Translations under genes and position numbers: made by a program
Notes under the pieces: model-generated
Seen by the model: only the letters and a program-made list of their open reading frames with translations
The model's database searches: none
What the model was told of the DNA's origin: nothing
Shown: piece after piece, positions 29,886 through 42,000 of the stretch
Layout: each line of letters begins with the position of its first letter
Numbering within the stretch: the stretch's first letter is position 1
Assembly (NCBI GenBank): GCA_031761405.1
Contig: JASEVX010000001.1
Coordinates: forward strand, 20,797,584 to 20,861,583
Length of the DNA stretch: 64,000 nucleotides
Source: Serripes groenlandicus
Taxonomy: Eukaryota; Mollusca; Bivalvia; Cardiida; Cardiidae
Direction of reading: 5' to 3'

Positions 29886-30279
29886 AAAATTCTGATAATC
29901 CATTGGAAGTTAAAATTCCCATCTTTACTTAACGCATGTTTTAAATCTATGACACGAGAACTTGAATTTATCTCGTACATTGAACATGTAATACAGTAGA
30001 CGTCACTAATGACGATCTAACTATAATTACCTTTCAAATGATAAACAATACAGCAGTCAGGCAGACCATCACATTTCTAAAAATAAAACAATATGATAAT
30101 TTAAGCCTATGATTTCAACTTGTTACGAACAAGGCAAACTTTTATATTATCTATTATGACCTGTGTCAAGCAAGATTAGTTTGTGGTTTCTCAGTTGGAT
30201 TAGACAATTTCCTAGAGGCTTCGAATCGCCTTTTGTCAATGACATGTTTCATATATAAGAGAGCAGTTACTATACGCAT

Positions 30280-31195
30280 AGACAATTCATAGAGATATAT
30301 TTCTCAAAGTAAGAGAGATATCTTTCTCGTTTAGAGAGATATCCTGCTAACGTGCTTATGGAGATATCTCTCTACGTTACATATATTTCTTTCTACGTGA
30401 CAAATATATCTCTCTACGTTACATATACTAGTATATCTCTCTACGTTACATATATATCTCTCAACGTTACATATATATCTTTCTACGTTACATATATATA
30501 TTTCTATGTTACATATATATCTCTTTACGGGTCCGTTGGATTATGAAAGACAGTTTGAAAATTTACCGGTAGTGGGTAGCGAGACATCGACGTTGTGTAG
30601 AGGCGAACGGCGCTTACTTTGAGAAGTTGTGACGTTGGCGTCGTTTTCTGAAGATTGAACTGCGGGGGCTATACTGACCTCATGTTATTAAACAAGCTGT
30701 AGTTTTCTTTCTATTGCATGTATCTTTTTGAAATTTTCTATGTCATTTACAGCTGAATTAAATTTTATAGCGAACTAACGTTCGATTGAAAATGTAAAAG
30801 AATGTTGATTTTATTGAACAATTCCACGAATTTCTGGCTATACCCTCGTATATCTTTCTACGTTACATATATATCTCACTACGTGACATAGATATCTCTC
30901 TACATTAAAGATATATCTCTCTATGTTAAAGAAATATCTCTCTAAATGATCATGCTATCTTCATTAGAGAGATATCTCTGTAAGATTGAGATATATAACA
31001 TAGAGATACACCTAAGACTTCCCTGTAAGATAGAGAGATATCTTTCTAAACTAGAACGGTATCGCTGTAAGATACGGATATATATCTCTGTCTTATAATA
31101 AATATATCTCCCATTAAGAGATACCTTCTAAAAAGCAAGATATCTCTCTAAGTAGAGAGACATTTCTCTGTTTTATAAAGATATCTCTCAAACGA
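30280..31195. repeat. Low-complexity tract of AGAGATATCTCT palindromes
   Basis: Two blocks, 30280-30525 and 30845-31195, made of ACGTTACATATATATCTCTC, AGAGAGATATCTCTCTAA and variants; the interval 30530-30840 is unique. The phrases are self-complementary and would form many small hairpins. Confidence 0.8.
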
Positions 31196-31199
31196 ATAA

Positions 31200-31540
31200 A
31201 TAGTAAAACGGCTTGCCATAGACAAGTACATAACCATATCAGACCTAGCGTTAGCTGAGTTTACACTGGTCGGGAGAGCTCCATTGTTTTGTTTTCTTGG
31301 AGCAAAGTTTTATAATCTGAACCATAACGTTTGCATTTATCTTAAATTAGTCGCTACAACGAATTTGTATCTTAAAATAATTATTTATGAAACAGATTAA
31401 ACAAAATCTGTGTCATTTTCTTTTGATATGTAAACTCGTATATTTATTTTTCTATATATGAACTGTGATTTTTTTTTTAATCGTATTATATGCACGCTCT
31501 ACTTTCCAATAAGCGTGGGAAGTATTAAGGGATTTAACAC
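31200..31540. other. No gene seen
   Basis: AT-rich DNA with no supported feature. Confidence 0.45.
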
Positions 31541-31544
31541 TTTC

Positions 31545-31660
31545 AATACTGCAGACGTATTTTGACGAATTTGCAGCAGGCGACACTTAAAAATAATCTG
31601 ACAAAGTAATGAATTGCTCACAATGAGCAATTTCTCCTTTTATCACACTGTTATCAAATG
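31545..31660. mobile_element. TTAA-family hairpin MITE, partial
   Basis: AACACTTTCAATACTGCAGA, TTTGCAGCAGGCGACACTTA and the central palindrome GAATTGCTCACAATGAGCAA, TCTCCTTTTATCACACTG. The distal end is missing. Confidence 0.6.
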
Positions 31661-31959
31661 TATTTGATTATTAAACACGTATTTTAATTTATAAAGATTG
31701 TGCAAGGTTTTGCCTAGGATTATTAATCTAATCGATTTTTTATTATTAATTGCGAATTGAGAGAGTGAAAATTAGAAATGCATTGTTTATTTATTTGTGA
31801 AAGCATCGTTTCTTCTTTTATTATCATAATAGATGAATTTAGCAACATTTAAAGATTTCCTTCTTATTTGTAAAAGACATAATAGTTGTGAACTTGTTTA
31901 TCGGTGGCCACTTGCAGATATAAGTGTTTAAGAACTTTAAACGTACATTATTAAGGACA

Positions 31960-32930
31960 GGACACACGAGTAGTTCTACTAGTTCTACGAGAAGTTCTAT
32001 CAGTTCTACGAGTAGTTCTACGAGAAGTTCTATCAGTTCTACGAGTAGTTCTACGAGAAGTTCTATCAGTTCTACGAGTAGTTCTACGAGAAGTTCTATC
32101 AGTTCTACGAGTAGTTCTACGAGTAGTACTTCCAATTCTACGAGTAGTTCTACGAATAGTACTTCCAATTCTACGAGTAGTTCTACGAGTAGTACTTCCA
32201 ATTCTACGAGTAGTTCTACTATTTATATTAGTAGTTCTACTAGTTCTACGAGTAGTTCTACCAGTTCTACGAGTAGTTATACTAGTTCTACAAGTAGTTC
32301 TACCAGTTGTAAAAGTAGTTTTACCAGTTGTAAAAGTAGTTATACTAGTTCTACAAGTAGTTCTACTAGTTGTACGAGTAGTTCTACTAGTTCTACGAGT
32401 AGTTATACTAGTTCTACAAGTAGTTATACCAGTTGTACGAGTAGTTTTACCAGTTCTACGAGTAGTTATACTAGTTCTACAAGTAGTTCTACTAGTTCTA
32501 CAAGTAGTTCTACCAGTTCTACGAGTAGTTATACTAGTTGTACGAGTAGTTCTACCAGTTCTACGAGTAGTTATACCAGTTCTAAGAGTAGTTATACTAG
32601 TTATACAAGTAGTTCTACTAGTTATACGAGTAGTTATACTAGTTGTACGAGTAGTTCTACCAGTTCTACGAGTAGTTCTACCAGTTCTACGAGTAGTTAT
32701 ACTAGTTCTACAAGTAGTTCTACCAGTTCTAGGAGTAGTTCTACCAGTTCTACAAGTAGTTATACTAGTTATACGAGTAGTTCTACTATTTATATTAGTA
32801 GTTCTACTATTTATATTAGTAGTTCTACTAGTTCTACAAGTAGTTATACTAGTTGTACGAGTAGTTATACCAGTTCTACGAGTAGTTATACTAGTTATAT
32901 TAGTAGTTCTACCAGTTCTAACAGATCTCG
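31960..32930. repeat. Serine/threonine-coding minisatellite, open on both strands
   Basis: About 970 bp of AGTTCTACGAGT / AGTTCTACCAGT phrases, in 12- and 21-bp periods. A plus-strand frame (31924-32970, 348 codons) reads almost only S and T with some Y and C, and a minus-strand frame (32985-31951, 344 codons) reads T, R, S, I and G. The unit length is a multiple of three, so the frames are a consequence of the repeat. The plus frame ends in a non-repetitive NRSRATDGRIYHICNF. I see no splice context, and no family is recognised. Confidence 0.9.
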
Positions 32931-33400
32931 TGCTACAGATGGAAGGATTTACCATATATGTAACTTCTAATAAAAAGAAAAACAATCATTGTAACTATTG
33001 CTAGCTTAACGTTTAGACCCAGTTCTTTGAGTAGTTCTACCAGTTCTACGAGTATTTCTACTAGTTATATGAGTAGTTCTACTAGTTATATTAGTAGTTC
33101 TACCAGTTCTAACAGATCTCGTGCTACACGTGGAAAGATTTACCATACATATAACTTCTAATAAAAAGAAAAACAATCATTGTAACTATTTCTAGCTTAA
33201 CGTTTAGACCCAGTTCTTTGAGTAGTTCTACCAGTTCTACGAGTATTTCTACTAGTTATATGAGTAGTTTTACTAGTTATATTAGTAGTTCTACCAGTTC
33301 TAACAGATCTCGTGCTACAAGTGGAAAGATTTACCATACATATAACTTCTAATAAAAAGAAAACAATCATTTTAACTATTGCTAGCTTTACGTCGAGACC
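32923..33400. repeat. ~190-bp tandem triplication at the end of the minisatellite
   Basis: The block CAGATCTCGTGCTACA, GGAAAGATTTACCATACATA, CTTCTAATAAAAAGAAAAC, CTAGCTTAACGTTTAGACCC occurs at 32923, 33112 and 33303, each preceded by a short run of the AGTTCTAC repeat. Confidence 0.85.
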
Positions 33401-33404
33401 AGAC

Positions 33405-33845
33405 CCCCTTTTCATCTGACCCGATTCATATCCACTTAGTTATAATTAATCGATATGGTCAGTCACTTGTCAAGTGTTTAAACAATGATATTGATCTTAC
33501 TAAAAAGATCAAACAAGTGGTCATAAAAGGACATTTTAAATGTCATAAAATCGACTCTTTAAAAGTTATTTGTATTGTGTATTATGATCTATAAGTCATA
33601 GAAATAGTAAATATGATCTGTAAGTGAAAGGGATTGGAGTATAGAATAAACTGGATACTACCATTTAGCAATATCATGGTAGGGTTTAATTTCTTTATTT
33701 TAATATCCTATAATTCCAAGATTATCTTGAAATAAAATTGAATTCCGAATGAAACGTGTTTTTGTTTTCTCTGCTTTTATCAGATATGTTATTATTTCCC
33801 TGAAAAGGCGACTTCTATTGCTGCTGAATGTGAGTGCTGCTCTTT
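33405..33845. other. No gene seen
   Basis: AT-rich DNA. Just after it, 33848-33915 (CACCTGAGCCGAAGGATCGG, TCCGTCGTCCGTCCGTCG) is a piece of a widespread bivalve repeat. Confidence 0.45.
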
Positions 33846-33926
33846 TTAATCACCTGAGCCGAAGGATCGGTGTGATCTTTTGGGATGACTCTCTGTCCGT
33901 CGTCCGTCCGTCGTTAACTTTTAGTT

Positions 33927-34151
33927 TTAACACTTTCCCTCATATATACGCTTTCTGACGCCTCTGCAGCAGACGGCTTTTTGAAAACATAGTGACAAAA
34001 GAAGAAATTGCACAAAACGTGCAATTTCTCCTTTTGCCACAATGTTTTCCACTTTTTGTCATATCTATTCAACTATGGCGATTTTCTATGTTTTGACAAA
34101 ATAAGTTCAAAGTCGTCTGCTGCAGAATTGTCGTATGAGGGAAAGGGTTGA
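33927..34151. mobile_element. TTAA hairpin MITE, near complete
   Basis: TTAACACTTTCCCTCATATA to CGTATGAGGGAAAGGGTTGA, with central palindrome GAAGAAATTGCACAAAACGT and GCCACAATGTTTTCCACTTT. The right TTAA has mutated to TTGA. Confidence 0.85.
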
Positions 34152-34154
34152 ACG

Positions 34155-34485
34155 GTATTTCCTCCTAAGCCACGGTGCAAATTTTAACACAAAGGAATCA
34201 ACATGTGGTGTTCCTCTTTCAAAATATTCCAAACAATTAAGTACACTGTAAAAAGTATTGGTGCGGTATCATAAAGTTTCTTCTCCTTTAGAACTGCTTG
34301 TCTTTGGCAGATACATTTCTGTTTGTGACCGTCTACAAAGTTTGTTTAATCCACATTTATTGAAAAACATAGATGCAAGACAGTATAGCAAAGTGTAAAA
34401 TAAAAGACCAAACATTTAAAAGCTTCTGTTTTGAAAGTGTATGGCTGATTCTCGAGGACAGCTGAAAGCTCTTTTTCTTATGTGA
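34155..34485. other. No gene seen
   Basis: AT-rich unique-looking DNA. Confidence 0.4.
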
Positions 34486-34487
34486 CA

Positions 34488-34720
34488 CGTACCGCCTCGG
34501 TAGTGTAGTTGTAGAGCGTCGTCCGCCTCGTTTGCGGGAGGTCGTCGGTTCGATCCCCGGTCAGGTCATATCAAAGACTTTAAAAATGGCTGCCCTCCTA
34601 TGCACTCAGGGTTAGCATAACGACTGACTGGCTGGAGTCAGGATACATGGACCAGTAGTACTGGTATTTTACCCAGGAAACGCCGTAAAACACCAAACAA
34701 TCAATCAATCAATCAATCAC
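34488..34720 (+). mobile_element. tRNA-derived SINE, family A
   Basis: CCGCCTCGGTAGTGTAGTTG head, GGTTCGATCCCCGG B-box, CATATCAAAGACTTTAAAAA, GGAAACGCCGTAAAACACCA and a perfect (AATC)n tail. Confidence 0.85.
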
Positions 34721-34734
34721 AAAATATTATATGA

Positions 34735-35390
34735 CACTATACAAAAAAAAACAAATCATGTTGATTTGTCGAAAAAAAAGAAGATCTGCCAAGTGGCTTT
34801 AGAAAATGGGTTATATGAAAAAACTTTTTCAGCATCTGCTGTTCTGATTGCAAGATAATTTGGCAGAAATGTTCCTTATGTCCTATTGCTTTAGTCATAT
34901 TGATTGGCTGAAGAAACAATCTCCCAGGAGCTGGGGCTAGCTTCCATGTTATATATGTCTAATAAACTTTGAATTTCCGAAGCTAATTTAGCATGCCCCT
35001 TATTACAAATGTCACTGTCTTTGACAGTTTCATTCCAACTTTTTATCAAATGTTCCACCAACACGAGAAGCACCGATTACCCCGCTTTTCCCTATAATGT
35101 CAAAAAACATTCAAATGTTCTCAATACGAAATTAACTTTTTTCCGACTAGAACATTGACCTTTTCGACAAATTTAGGACACTCTTTTCACCTCATATCTC
35201 TGAAAAAAGAGGACCAAGAAAGCCCTTATTCGATCACTTGAGTGATGAACAAGAAATAAAATATGTATCACTATTGAATAAATTACCTTTAGACTTGACA
35301 ATCTCTTCTTATTTTTAAATCGAGACGGCCTGAACTGGTCCTAAATATAAACATATGTATGAGTGTGTCTTTTTTTTTAAATAATTTGGA
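34735..35390. other. No gene seen
   Basis: Short open frames on the minus strand have no recognisable motif. Confidence 0.4.
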
Positions 35391-35394
35391 AGAA

Positions 35395-35870
35395 TGGGAG
35401 CCAGGTGCTTTTTAGCTCAACCCCCTTCCCTTTGCATAAAAATTATCATGTGTACGCTTTTTTTTTTAGCTCAACCCCTTTCCCTAATGTATAAACATGA
35501 GCATGTATGCTTTTTAGCTCAACTCCCTTCAATTTTGCATAAACATGAGCATGTGTATGCTTTTTAGCACAACCCCCTTTCCCTTTGCATACACATGAGA
35601 ATGTGTATTCTTTTTAGCCCAACCCCCAAAGTCTTTGCATAAACATGAACATTTGTTTGCTCTTTAGCCCAACCCCCTTCTCCTTTGCAAAAACATAAAA
35701 ATGTGTAGGCTATTTAGTCCAACCCCCATCCCATTTGCTTAAACATGCGAATGTGTATGCTTTTAAGCCCAACCCCCATTCCCTTTGCATAAATATGAAA
35801 ATATGTATGCTTTTTAGTCCAACACCCATTCCCCTTTGCATAAACATGAGAATGTGTAAGCTCATTGAAA
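35395..35870. repeat. ~58-62-bp minisatellite, eight units
   Basis: Unit: GCTTTTTAGCTCAACCCCCT, TCCCTTTGCATAAACATGAG, CATGTGTAT. Units differ by a few bases and small indels. Confidence 0.85.
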
Positions 35871-36011
35871 AAAAAGAAAAATAGGGGAGAGCTGTATCTT
35901 GTTCTGTCAAATATGTGAAGTAGAAAAGTATTCATGATAGTCATGATGGGTAGGGAACGAGAGTTATGTGCAACTATTCTTGTTTCAGTCTCTTCTTACT
36001 TCTACTTTCAG

Positions 36012-36045
36012 GATTTCTCCAGCCTTACTGAGGAACAAAAAACCG
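36012..36045 (+). CDS. EF-hand gene, first visible exon
   Basis: Acceptor CTACTTTCAG, then DFSSLTEEQKT and one base, donor CCG|GTAAGA. Phase 1 exit fits the next exon to give KTELKKTF. A missing upstream exon should supply the start codon; an upstream in-frame reading is possible but crosses a better acceptor. Confidence 0.75.
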
Positions 36046-39000
36046 GTAAGAAATATATTAGAGCCGTTTCAAGACGAAACCAACATTATGGACTCTGCGT
36101 AAAGTATCGACCCGGATCAGCATAAGTATGCCGCGCAGGTTAACACGGACAGAAACTTTTCGCCTTCTGTTGATTTTCTGTTTCAGGAATCATTACTCTA
36201 TACCTATATCCACCTGAGACGGAATGTGTCGGCCCGGATTAGCCTGCGCGGACTGCGCATGCTGATCTGGATCGATACATAACGCATAGACCATAATGTT
36301 GGTTTTCTCGTGGAACGGCTCAATTATACTATAGAGGTATCGTGATTACTATAGGCCGGATTGATTGATTGATTGATTGGGGTTTAACGCCATTTTTAAC
36401 AATTTCTCAGTTATATCACGGCGGCCAGTTCACCTACTCATGTTGTGTTTCCTGGTTTTCTCACACCAGTACTCCACATAATAATCTTCCCAGGCAACTG
36501 GCCGCTTTTCCACATAGACTTTGCCCATTGGTCTATAGGCCGGAAGGGACATATCAATTATCTCGAGCAATCGGCCTGTTCGAGTGATCATATAGCTTCA
36601 TTTATGTTTTGTCTTACATAATAAGTGTTTGTTTTGAAAGTAAGCCAGTGATGAAACGGAACAGAAGCATTGGTGATTACTCGATTTTGGCCACCTTTTT
36701 ACAAATCAAAATGGTTTTTAAGAAATCTGGTAGAGGTTAAACTAAGGAACATTTCCACAAAATAACACTGAAAACTTGAGCCGAAATATTCTTATAATAA
36801 TTTTGTCACAATACCAGGATAATGCAAAAGAGTCCCGCCCCAGTGCAGTCATGATTGTTGACCAATCACAATGAAATGTGGAGTTTTTGTAGGATGTCAC
36901 TCAAGACACATTCCTATGAAATCGTACTATAATTGGGCCAGTGGATTTTGAGCAGAAGATTTTAAAAGGTTTTGACTTTGGTTTTTGCCATATTAGACGC
37001 CACGCAAATGGACGAACGACACATTATTCACAATGACATAGCTCGACTGACTTTCGGCTGGTGGAACTAAAACAAGTTTGCACATAAACTTACTAGTATT
37101 GATCTTCTGTTTTGTTCCAGTGGTGCTAAACAAAGTGTAGCTCACAATGTAACCATTGCTTATGTCCAGCAGGCAATGAACCACAGTCGATCATACCAAC
37201 TGTTCTTGTATCTTGCATCTAATCGTCAGTTTTAAGTGTTTGGGACACGCAAACAAAGTTTTGGAAAATATACTGCGTTTGAAATCCAAGATAAGCAGAA
37301 GTCAATATTTGGTAAATTGCCAAAAAATTGAACAATATGTATCCATTTCCCCCTGTAATGGTTTAACCGACGTTATTGACTTGGTATGTAAACGCATTCC
37401 CACATGCAAAACAACTGCAGCAGACGGCTTTGAAAACATCTAAACTCTTTATTTATAAAAGAACACTTATTGAATAAAGTTGAAAACATTGTGGCAAAAG
37501 GATAAATTGCTCATAATGAGCAATTTCACCATTTGCCACAATGTTTTCAAAGGTCCTCTGCGTCAGAACGCGTCTGTCTGTGGGGAAGTGTGACCAACGG
37601 TGACCTAGGTCTGATCAAAATAATTTCCAAATGTAATCTACTCGAACAAACACCTCGAAAGCCTCTCGAAAATATTTTATGACCCAAAGACCTACAATAC
37701 AAAGATAAAACTTGATTGAAAGCCCAAAATAACCAAGTTAAGTAAAAGGTTTAATCTTCCATAAACCATGACATGAAGCGATACAAAGATACAGTATACG
37801 AACAACATTTGTTTATGCGGAGAACAATATGTATGTCCTCTTTAAGGTAACCTAAGAATATTTAGCGAACGAGATTAATTACAATTCGCACAATTCAATT
37901 TGTTTTGTTTGTTTTTGGGAGTTTTATGCCGTTTTCAATAGCTTGTGTTATATCGCAGCGAGTGGGAACGATGATATTGGATCCACATCTTATATTTACA
38001 TAGGCTCTTACGGTTCGATATTGATTTTATTATTTGAGCCGTTTCACGAGAAAACCAACATTATTGAACCTGCGAAATGTTTCGATTCAGATCAGCCTGC
38101 GCAATTCGCGCAGGCTAATCCGGGCCGAAACATTCCGTCTTATGGGGATGGAGGTATAGAGTAATTATTCCTGAAACAGAAAATCCACAGGAGGCGAAAA
38201 GTGTCTGTCCCGGTGACCCTGTGCGGCATGCTTAGGCTGATCCGGATCGATAATTTACGCAGAGTCCACAGTGTTGATTTTCTAGTGGAACGGCTCATTT
38301 TGTGTTTTACACAACTTCCAGCATTTTTTCAATTATATCACGGCGTTTCCTGGGAAAGTTACCAGGCACTATCCAGGAACTAGCCGGCCAGTCGTTATGC
38401 TAACCCTGCAACCCTAAGCGCCAAGAAGGGCATCCATTTCTACCATTTTTTGAAGTACATGGTACGACCCGGCCGGGGATCGAACCCACGACCTCCTGTA
38501 CCGAGTCAGACGCTCGACTACTACTCCCCCGATGCGGTCAGAGTTCAAAAAAGGGTCATACTTTGGCTGCCATTTGTATTTAGCGTCACCCAGCAACGGG
38601 GTATCAATTCAATTGAAGCCACCTGTCTCGTTTTTAATGTATATGCGTTCTATTTGTAACGTATGCCCTCAAATTACAGAAGATGTTTTACATCTTTAAC
38701 GTTTTTCTTGTCTTATTAGAACTCAAGAAGACATTTGAAGGACGGTTAGAGGAGGGCAGTACTGGACTCACTCAGGTTCAAGCTCGAGAGGCACTTTGTC
38801 TACTGGATCTGAATCCGACCGGGCTTGACATATCAAAGTTTTGGACCGACTTGGAAAAACAAGGTATGCAACTGAACCCGTGTCCATATACAGTCCAACC
38901 TGTGTTTAAAGACTACCTTGGATTAGCAATTTACTGTCAATAGCGACCATGCTTTGAGATATCTTTCCAAACACTCAGTTTCTGTATAAATGACTCTGCA

Positions 39001-42000
39001 ATTAAAGACCATCTGTATAAATGACCCTGCAATTAAAGACCACCCGTGAACTAAGACCAGAATGTTAACTTCCATTGGTTGTTCTTTAAACACAGGTTCT
39101 ACTGTACAGCTCAACCTGTGTTTAAAGACCGCCCATGGGAAGAGAAATATAGGATCTTTGTCCACATGTGGTCTTTATTTGCAAGGTCATTTATGCAGAC
39201 AATGAGTAATTGGGCAATTAAAGTTGAAGAACTCTGGGTCAAAGAGTTCTTGAGATATTGAGCAGAAACAGTTTGACATTTACAGACCCATTTTACATTG
39301 ACATTTGGCTCAGTGCGTCCAATAACAGTGGTGGTCATCTTTTCTTGAAGTAATACCATCCTATGGAGTTTGAAGACTCTGGGTCTAAAGGTCCTTGAGC
39401 AATAGTCAGGACACATATTTAAAATTTACAAGTCCCTGTGATCTTATATTTGATCCAGTAACATAACAAACTACCAGTATCCTCTTTTCAAAGAGTCCAC
39501 TTATCCGGTGAAATTCCTTTACGGGTCCTGTGACCTTAGTCCCATAGTGGTTATCAATTAAAGGGGTCCAATCAACCAGTGATGTTTGAAGACTTGAAGA
39601 CTCTCGGTTAAAGGTTAATAATTAAAGGTTCTCCAACTACATTAGTCCAATCATCCTGTGAAGTTTTCAAGCTGCATATTCAGTTGGCCTGTCAACTTTT
39701 GTAAATAGATCGAGCCAGGGACAATAATTATAGAGTCCATGATCGAGGTATTAATATGCATCAGCAGTGATCTGCAGACATGATTCTGTATGACAGAGCT
39801 GCTGAATAGGCTGATCTGAACCTGCACTGTTCAGATATGCAAACTCGTCCATTTATCATTGAAACATTGCTGATATAGATGGTTGTATTCTTCTTATAAA
39901 TTTGTTGCACATCATTGGCCAGTAAATCAAGATATCAGGACAAACGTGGAAACATATATATAACACATAGATGGGACATACTTCGACATTTTACCAAAAT
40001 AACATGTAATAAATCCTTATAAAATAAAACAAACAAAGAGAGAATATAAATAGGCTTAGTCAGTATTTGTTTTGAATTCACAAAGTTCAAATGTTAAAAC
40101 TATTTACAGGACATTTAAACAATATATTGTTGTCTTGTTGTAGTCTTGGTTCATATGAATAACCCTGAATCGGACCAGGATCATGTTTTACCAAAATAGC
40201 ATCTTGATTACCCTCTAATTCATCGATAATCGTATTTATCTCTATCATCTCCATTGTTTTATTTAGAATGCGGTCGGGATTTACGTCACTTCCGGTTTGA
40301 GAGCACCTGTTAAAAAATATCTTCTTAAAATGGGCGGTGCGTGAGAAACGGTAAATCACACAACTTCAATCATCTATAACACCCCTCGTAGTGGAAATAC
40401 TTTGGTCGGGACTGAAGCACCAGTTTCTATAAAATAAGAACTTCATAGTTATTAAATTTCGTTGTCTTTGTTGAATCGATTTCACGTCTCCTTTAAAACA
40501 CTTTTAAAAACAAAATGTTGAATAAAATCTTTCATTTCAGAATTAGACACAATAGACCTAGAAGATTTCATGAAATTACGGTGTTTTGTTGACGAAGACC
40601 CGGAGACAGTTTTACGGTGGGCGTTCAACAAGTTTGACAAAAACAACGACGGTACCATCGACAAGCAAGAGCTAATGTACGTATCAGGGCTGTTTCTTTG
40701 TGTCCTCGTGATGGCTTAACCCTTTCTAAACATACAACAATTCTGCAGCACACGACTTTGAAAACATAGTTACACAAACCTGAAAAAATCTCCATAAAAG
40801 ATAGTTTGATTGTTGAATAAAGTTGAAAACATTGTGACCAAAGGAGAAATTGATCATCATGAGCAATTTTACCTTTGGCCACAATGTTTTCAAAATGGGC
40901 GTTCAACAAGTTTGACAAAAACAACGACGGTACCATCGATAAGCAAGAACTAATGTACGTATCAGGGCTGGTACTTTGTGTCCTCGTGATGGCTTAACCC
41001 TTTCCGTCATAAAATGATTTTTTTTAGGAAACTCCTTTTAAATGAAAGTACAATAATTGAATAGAGTTTAGAGCAATTTATTCTTTCTTTTGTCACCATG
41101 TTTTCAAAAACTTATAAAACTTAAAATAATTTTCAAACCTTTTTTGTAAAATCCCCTTTAATCAAGAATTTAATTATCCAAAGTCAAAGAGAACGCGTGT
41201 CTCAACCATGTTTACAAACATAGTAGACGATTTTGACAACATATTGGCAAACTGTTGACAACCTCCTCAAATACAAGTGTAATGATAAATATAGCTGAAC
41301 ACATAGTCAAATGAGAAGTTGTAGCAATTTCTCCTTTTGTCACAATACTATCAAAGGAAATAACAGTCAGCGTTTGTCGGTACATTGAGTTTCGGGGCAT
41401 TGTATTGACGAATGTTAATGAATTGTTACGCAAATACGCTGCTTTATCTTTTTTACTGAAATTGTATTATCCGTGTTCTCTTCAACAATATTTCTTCGTA
41501 CTGTAATGAAATAGAAATGAGAGATTTGGTAAAACGTCTCCAAACTAAACAGCGAGAAATATGCTTATCGAGTCGAAGGAATGTCACCGCGAATACGCGA
41601 TGGTTCCATCGCAAATCCGCGATTATCAGTTTTATTAAGACGTGGTGTTATCTTGTTGCGGACGCGATGGTAAAAAAATCAAAATCGCGGTGATGGTTTG
41701 GCGTCCACTTATCTTAATGGACAAAACAAATTGGTCCGCGTTGAAAATTATCCGCGGAGGCTCGCGGGTGATGCGTTTTCCGCTCGAGCTGTACTGTATG
41801 TGAGGATGGGCTGACAAGTTCTCGAGGAAATGTGGTTAATTAACATGTTCAACAAGTTTTGAATGTTACCCAAAGAACCAGGAAACCAGTGTTGTATTAC
41901 CTGATCAAATGTCGATTTAAAGAACTTTTTTTAAGAACTACAAATTGCTTGCTTTTGTACATTTGTATTTAATTATGAAACACAGGGACACTTTTTAAAT

